Assembly (NCBI GenBank): GCA_020635795.1
Contig: JACJZD010000002.1
Span: 186,001 to 250,000, forward strand
Source of the DNA: Flavobacteriales bacterium
GTDB lineage: Bacteria; Bacteroidota; Bacteroidia; Flavobacteriales_E; Vicingaceae
Length of the DNA stretch: 64,000 nucleotides
Direction: 5' to 3'
This document shows, piece by piece, positions 61,644-64,000 of this stretch (position 1 is the first letter of the stretch; every line of letters begins with the position of its first letter). Under the pieces are notes generated by a model. The model saw nothing but the letters and a program-made list of their open reading frames with translations. It ran no database searches and was not told the origin of the DNA. A program made the position numbers and the translations under genes.

Positions 61644-62723
61644 TCATTTTTTTAATAATAATTGTATCTCATAATCCTTGTTAAGAATATAATCTATATC
61701 AATCTTTAGTATAGTTCCTCTTTCACCAACTACGATACCAGAATTTGATACCGAATTAAAAATAGTTTCATTTTTATCATTCGACAAAGGGAACCACGAC
61801 TTTCCACCATCACCTGTAACTAATATCCCAAGTTCCCTGCCCCCTGATTTATGGTACACCTGCCTAGCCCCAACAGCATAACCAATTTTGTTATTTAGAA
61901 AATTTATATCTTTATATATATACATAAACTCTCCTTGGTCAATCCATGTTATTCTATATTTATTCAATTTTGTTATCGTGTCTAAACACAAAGTGGTTCC
62001 TTTTTTTCCATCCAAAACAGAAGCTATCCCCGTTTTAGAATTAAGTGCAAAGCCTTCATAAGGTGTTTTAAAATATATGGCTGAAATCGGATAAAGAGAA
62101 GTAGCCACATCCAATTTTTCCCACAGTCTTCCAGCTGTTTCTGTTATATATATTTGTCCGCCAATTCCACCCATATAACCAATATTTTCATCAAAAAAAT
62201 AGATAGATGTCATTTCGTCATTCGGACAAGAAATTTTTTCCCATGACTTACCCCCATTACTTGTTTTATATGAATAACTCTCTCCAAATCTTAATCCTTT
62301 GGAAATATATCCAACATTATCAGTAGGAAAATAAATATCTTCTCCTATAATGTCTTTAACCTCAGCCCAAGTTTTTCCGCCATCAGTAGTTTTAATAAGT
62401 TTTTTTTCTCCTATAATAAACCCTTTATTCTCATTTATAAAATGTAGAGAAGTTAAATTAATCCGTTCATCCTTTTGATTTTTTTTAGTAAGAATATAAG
62501 CATTAGTACTTATATCTGACCAAGTCATCCCTTGATCAATTGATTTTAAAATGGTGCCATTATCACCAACTATATATCCTACATTATAAATAAATTGAAT
62601 CTCATTTAAATCATATTGACAGTTACTCTGAATAATTTCAGTCTGACTGTATGATATTAAGAAAATATGCATCAACAGTATCGAAATTGCTATCTTACGG
62701 AATTGAATAAAAATCATACTCAT
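61644..62723 (-). CDS. Secreted YCF48/BNR-type beta-propeller protein
   Basis: A 359-residue exported protein. The signal peptide (IFIQFRKIAISILLMHIFLISYS) favours a start at the first or at the third codon (62723 or 62717). The mature part has repeated blades with YIVGDNGTILKSIDQGMTW, KLIKTTDGGKTW, YKTSNGGKSW, VTGDGGKSWFPL and a closing IVVGERGTILK. These are the Asp-box/BNR repeats of the YCF48-like (photosystem II stability factor) family. Role unknown; it has no T9SS tail and no visible hydrolase residues. It is the gene nearest to the right attC-like element. Confidence 0.85.
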   Translation of the reverse strand: MSMIFIQFRKIAISILLMHIFLISYSQTEIIQSNCQYDLNEIQFIYNVGYIVGDNGTILKSIDQGMTWSDISTNAYILTKKNQKDERINLTSLHFINENKGFIIGEKKLIKTTDGGKTWAEVKDIIGEDIYFPTDNVGYISKGLRFGESYSYKTSNGGKSWEKISCPNDEMTSIYFFDENIGYMGGIGGQIYITETAGRLWEKLDVATSLYPISAIYFKTPYEGFALNSKTGIASVLDGKKGTTLCLDTITKLNKYRITWIDQGEFMYIYKDINFLNNKIGYAVGARQVYHKSGGRELGILVTGDGGKSWFPLSNDKNETIFNSVSNSGIVVGERGTILKIDIDYILNKDYEIQLLLKK

Positions 62724-62755
62724 AGTGCTAATTTAGTAATACTTTGACAAATGTT

Positions 62756-62846
62756 GCCTAACGCCTGTCTATGTCGCGTTTTAATGCGATATAATCGGTT
62801 GATAAACGAAGGTAGAGCATTTTTTTGATAAAGTCAAGTGTTAGGT
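62756..62846 (-). repeat. attC-like inverted repeat, right flank of accessory block
   Basis: Outer boxes GCCTAAC (62756-62762) and GTTAGGT (62840-62846) fit the integron attC pair RYYYAAC/GTTRRRY. The 20 bases inward from each end can be paired at 14 positions, and the centre has TCGC/GCGA around ATTAAAACGC-like bases. Length 91 bp is in the attC range. It lies between chrA and the BNR protein gene. Confidence 0.5.
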
Positions 62847-62894
62847 ATGCTTTGTTTGTAAGTTTTATTAAATAAAAAAGGCGTTAATTTTATA

Positions 62895-64000
62895 TCAAAA
62901 AATATAAGGCAATAAAAAGCCTAAAAAAGCACCAATCAAAATAATATACATTACATTTAGCTTAGCAACAAAAGTAAGGAGTAAGCTAGCCGCTAAAATA
63001 ATAATGGCATTGAGGTTGGTAATGGTTTCAATGCTCATGGTAATCATTACTCCTGCAATTACAGCTATAGATGAAGCATTTACTGCATTTAAAAAATTGC
63101 CAAACAATTTAGAAGCTCTCAATTTTGGAATAATGGGGTTTAGTATTAAAACAAACAAAAACGATGGCAAGAAAATACCAGTTGTTGCAGCCAATGCTCC
63201 CCAAATGCCATTCATTTGGTAACCAATAAAAGTGGCTGTAGATAAAACTGGTCCAGGAGTAAACTGCCCAGCTGCAACAGCATCCATTAATTGTTGTTGG
63301 GTTAAAAATCCTTTCGTTACCAATTCAGCATCTAAATAAGCAAACAACACATAGCCACTACCATACAATACAGCTCCAACTTTTAAAAAGATTAAAAATA
63401 TTTTCAACGATGAAATTTTTGCAACAGCTAAGGTGGTGGTAGGAATGAATAAGAAAGGAAATAAAAATTTGGTTTTTGTTGAGTTGTTGTCTTTTAAATT
63501 AAAGTAAATACCACCCAAAATACCAACACCTATTAAGGCGATAATTTCATTCACTCCTGCAAGGCAAAGTCCTAATGTGATAGCTCCAAGTATGCCGAGT
63601 TCTACATTTTTTATAGCTTTTTTTCCTAACGTTATTACAGCTGATAAAATAATTGCAATTACAGTTGGTTTAATACCTGTAATAAATGGTTTAATGTTGG
63701 GCAATTCGCCATATTCGGTATATGCCCAAGCTAAAATCGCAGTAATAACAATGGCAGGAAAAATAAAAGCAATCCCTGCAACAAATAAACCTATTTTACC
63801 AGCTCTTTCGTGTCCGCAGTGCATGGTCATTTCGGTAGAGTTTGGACCAGGAATCAAGTTGGTTACACCAATTAAATCTAAAAAGTGGTCTTTGCTCATC
63901 CATTTCCGTTTGGTAACCACTTCTTGCTCCATCATGGCAATGTGTGCTGCTGGCCCACCAAAGGCAAAACAACCCATTTTAAAAAATACTGTTGCTACTT
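62895..64000 (-). CDS. chrA: Chromate transporter (partial at window edge)
   Basis: Two-domain CHR-family membrane protein, annotated for chromate efflux. The reading frame stays open to base 64000, so the N-terminus is outside; the ATG at 63977 lies within the conserved start region (VFFKMGCFAFGGPAAHIAMM). The first CHR domain shows GGPAAHIAMMEQEVV and LIPGPNSTEMTMHCGHERAG; the second shows GSGYVLFAYLDAELV and QFTPGPVLSTATFIGYQMNG. About 368 codons are visible of an expected 380-400. About ten membrane helices. Confidence 0.92.
   Translation of the reverse strand, partial: VATVFFKMGCFAFGGPAAHIAMMEQEVVTKRKWMSKDHFLDLIGVTNLIPGPNSTEMTMHCGHERAGKIGLFVAGIAFIFPAIVITAILAWAYTEYGELPNIKPFITGIKPTVIAIILSAVITLGKKAIKNVELGILGAITLGLCLAGVNEIIALIGVGILGGIYFNLKDNNSTKTKFLFPFLFIPTTTLAVAKISSLKIFLIFLKVGAVLYGSGYVLFAYLDAELVTKGFLTQQQLMDAVAAGQFTPGPVLSTATFIGYQMNGIWGALAATTGIFLPSFLFVLILNPIIPKLRASKLFGNFLNAVNASSIAVIAGVMITMSIETITNLNAIIILAASLLLTFVAKLNVMYIILIGAFLGFLLPYIF

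Overview
The window is AT-rich and reads as a chromosomal segment of a Bacteroidota bacterium, most likely a member of the Flavobacteriales. The support is: the gliding-motility ABC subunit GldA; a PorP/SprF protein next to a giant adhesin with a type B (gliding-type) C-terminal sorting domain; three metalloproteases with type A type IX secretion (T9SS) tails; the lineage-typical small proteins IPExxxVDY, DUF2480, DUF3098 and DUF4153; and promoters of the TTG-N20-xAxxTTTG type. No rRNA, phage, insertion sequence or CRISPR array is visible.

Layout. 1-7.0 kb: end of an unidentified membrane protein, then narGHJI for a cytoplasm-facing respiratory nitrate reductase, closed by a perfect palindromic terminator. 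7.0-15 kb (minus strand): a tandem universal stress protein, the fatty-acid start cluster yceD-rpmF-fabH-accB-accC, an M42 aminopeptidase, pyk and its IPExxxVDY partner; then tRNA-Arg(CCT). 15-19 kb: lipoprotein cytochrome c, groSL, purD and a leftover tail of a SpoIIE-type phosphatase. 19-31 kb: a surface-protein locus (TPR protein, OmpA/PD40 protein, large secreted protein, PorP/SprF, 1546-residue adhesin, SUMF1-domain protein) headed by a 71-residue LuxR-type regulator. 31-44 kb: housekeeping genes (rfaE2, gamma-carbonic-anhydrase-like protein, dtd, rsgA, gldA, metK, an ExbB/ExbD motor operon, two aldehyde dehydrogenases, CopD-like protein, mtgA). 44-51 kb: three tandem M43 metalloprotease paralogs. 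51-60 kb: OmpA lipoprotein, the ftsX-DUF3098-uppP-truB operon, leuS, tRNA-Val(TAC) and a DUF4153 membrane protein. 60-63 kb: a small accessory block of three genes bounded by attC-like inverted repeats; then chrA, cut by the window edge.

The most interesting signal is a candidate undescribed regulon. An 18-bp palindrome (ATACGnCAnnTGnCGTAT) occurs three times: before the LuxR-type gene itself, before the SUMF1-adhesin-PorP operon, and before the large secreted protein gene. In all three cases its edge supplies a TTG that sits exactly 20 nt from a xxxxTTTG -10-like box. This identical geometry suggests a dedicated, autoregulated switch for a T9SS adhesin system. Other points of note are a probable SAM-II riboswitch ahead of metK, an intergenic repeat that appears inside the editing domain of leuS, and the attC-like flanks of the accessory block.
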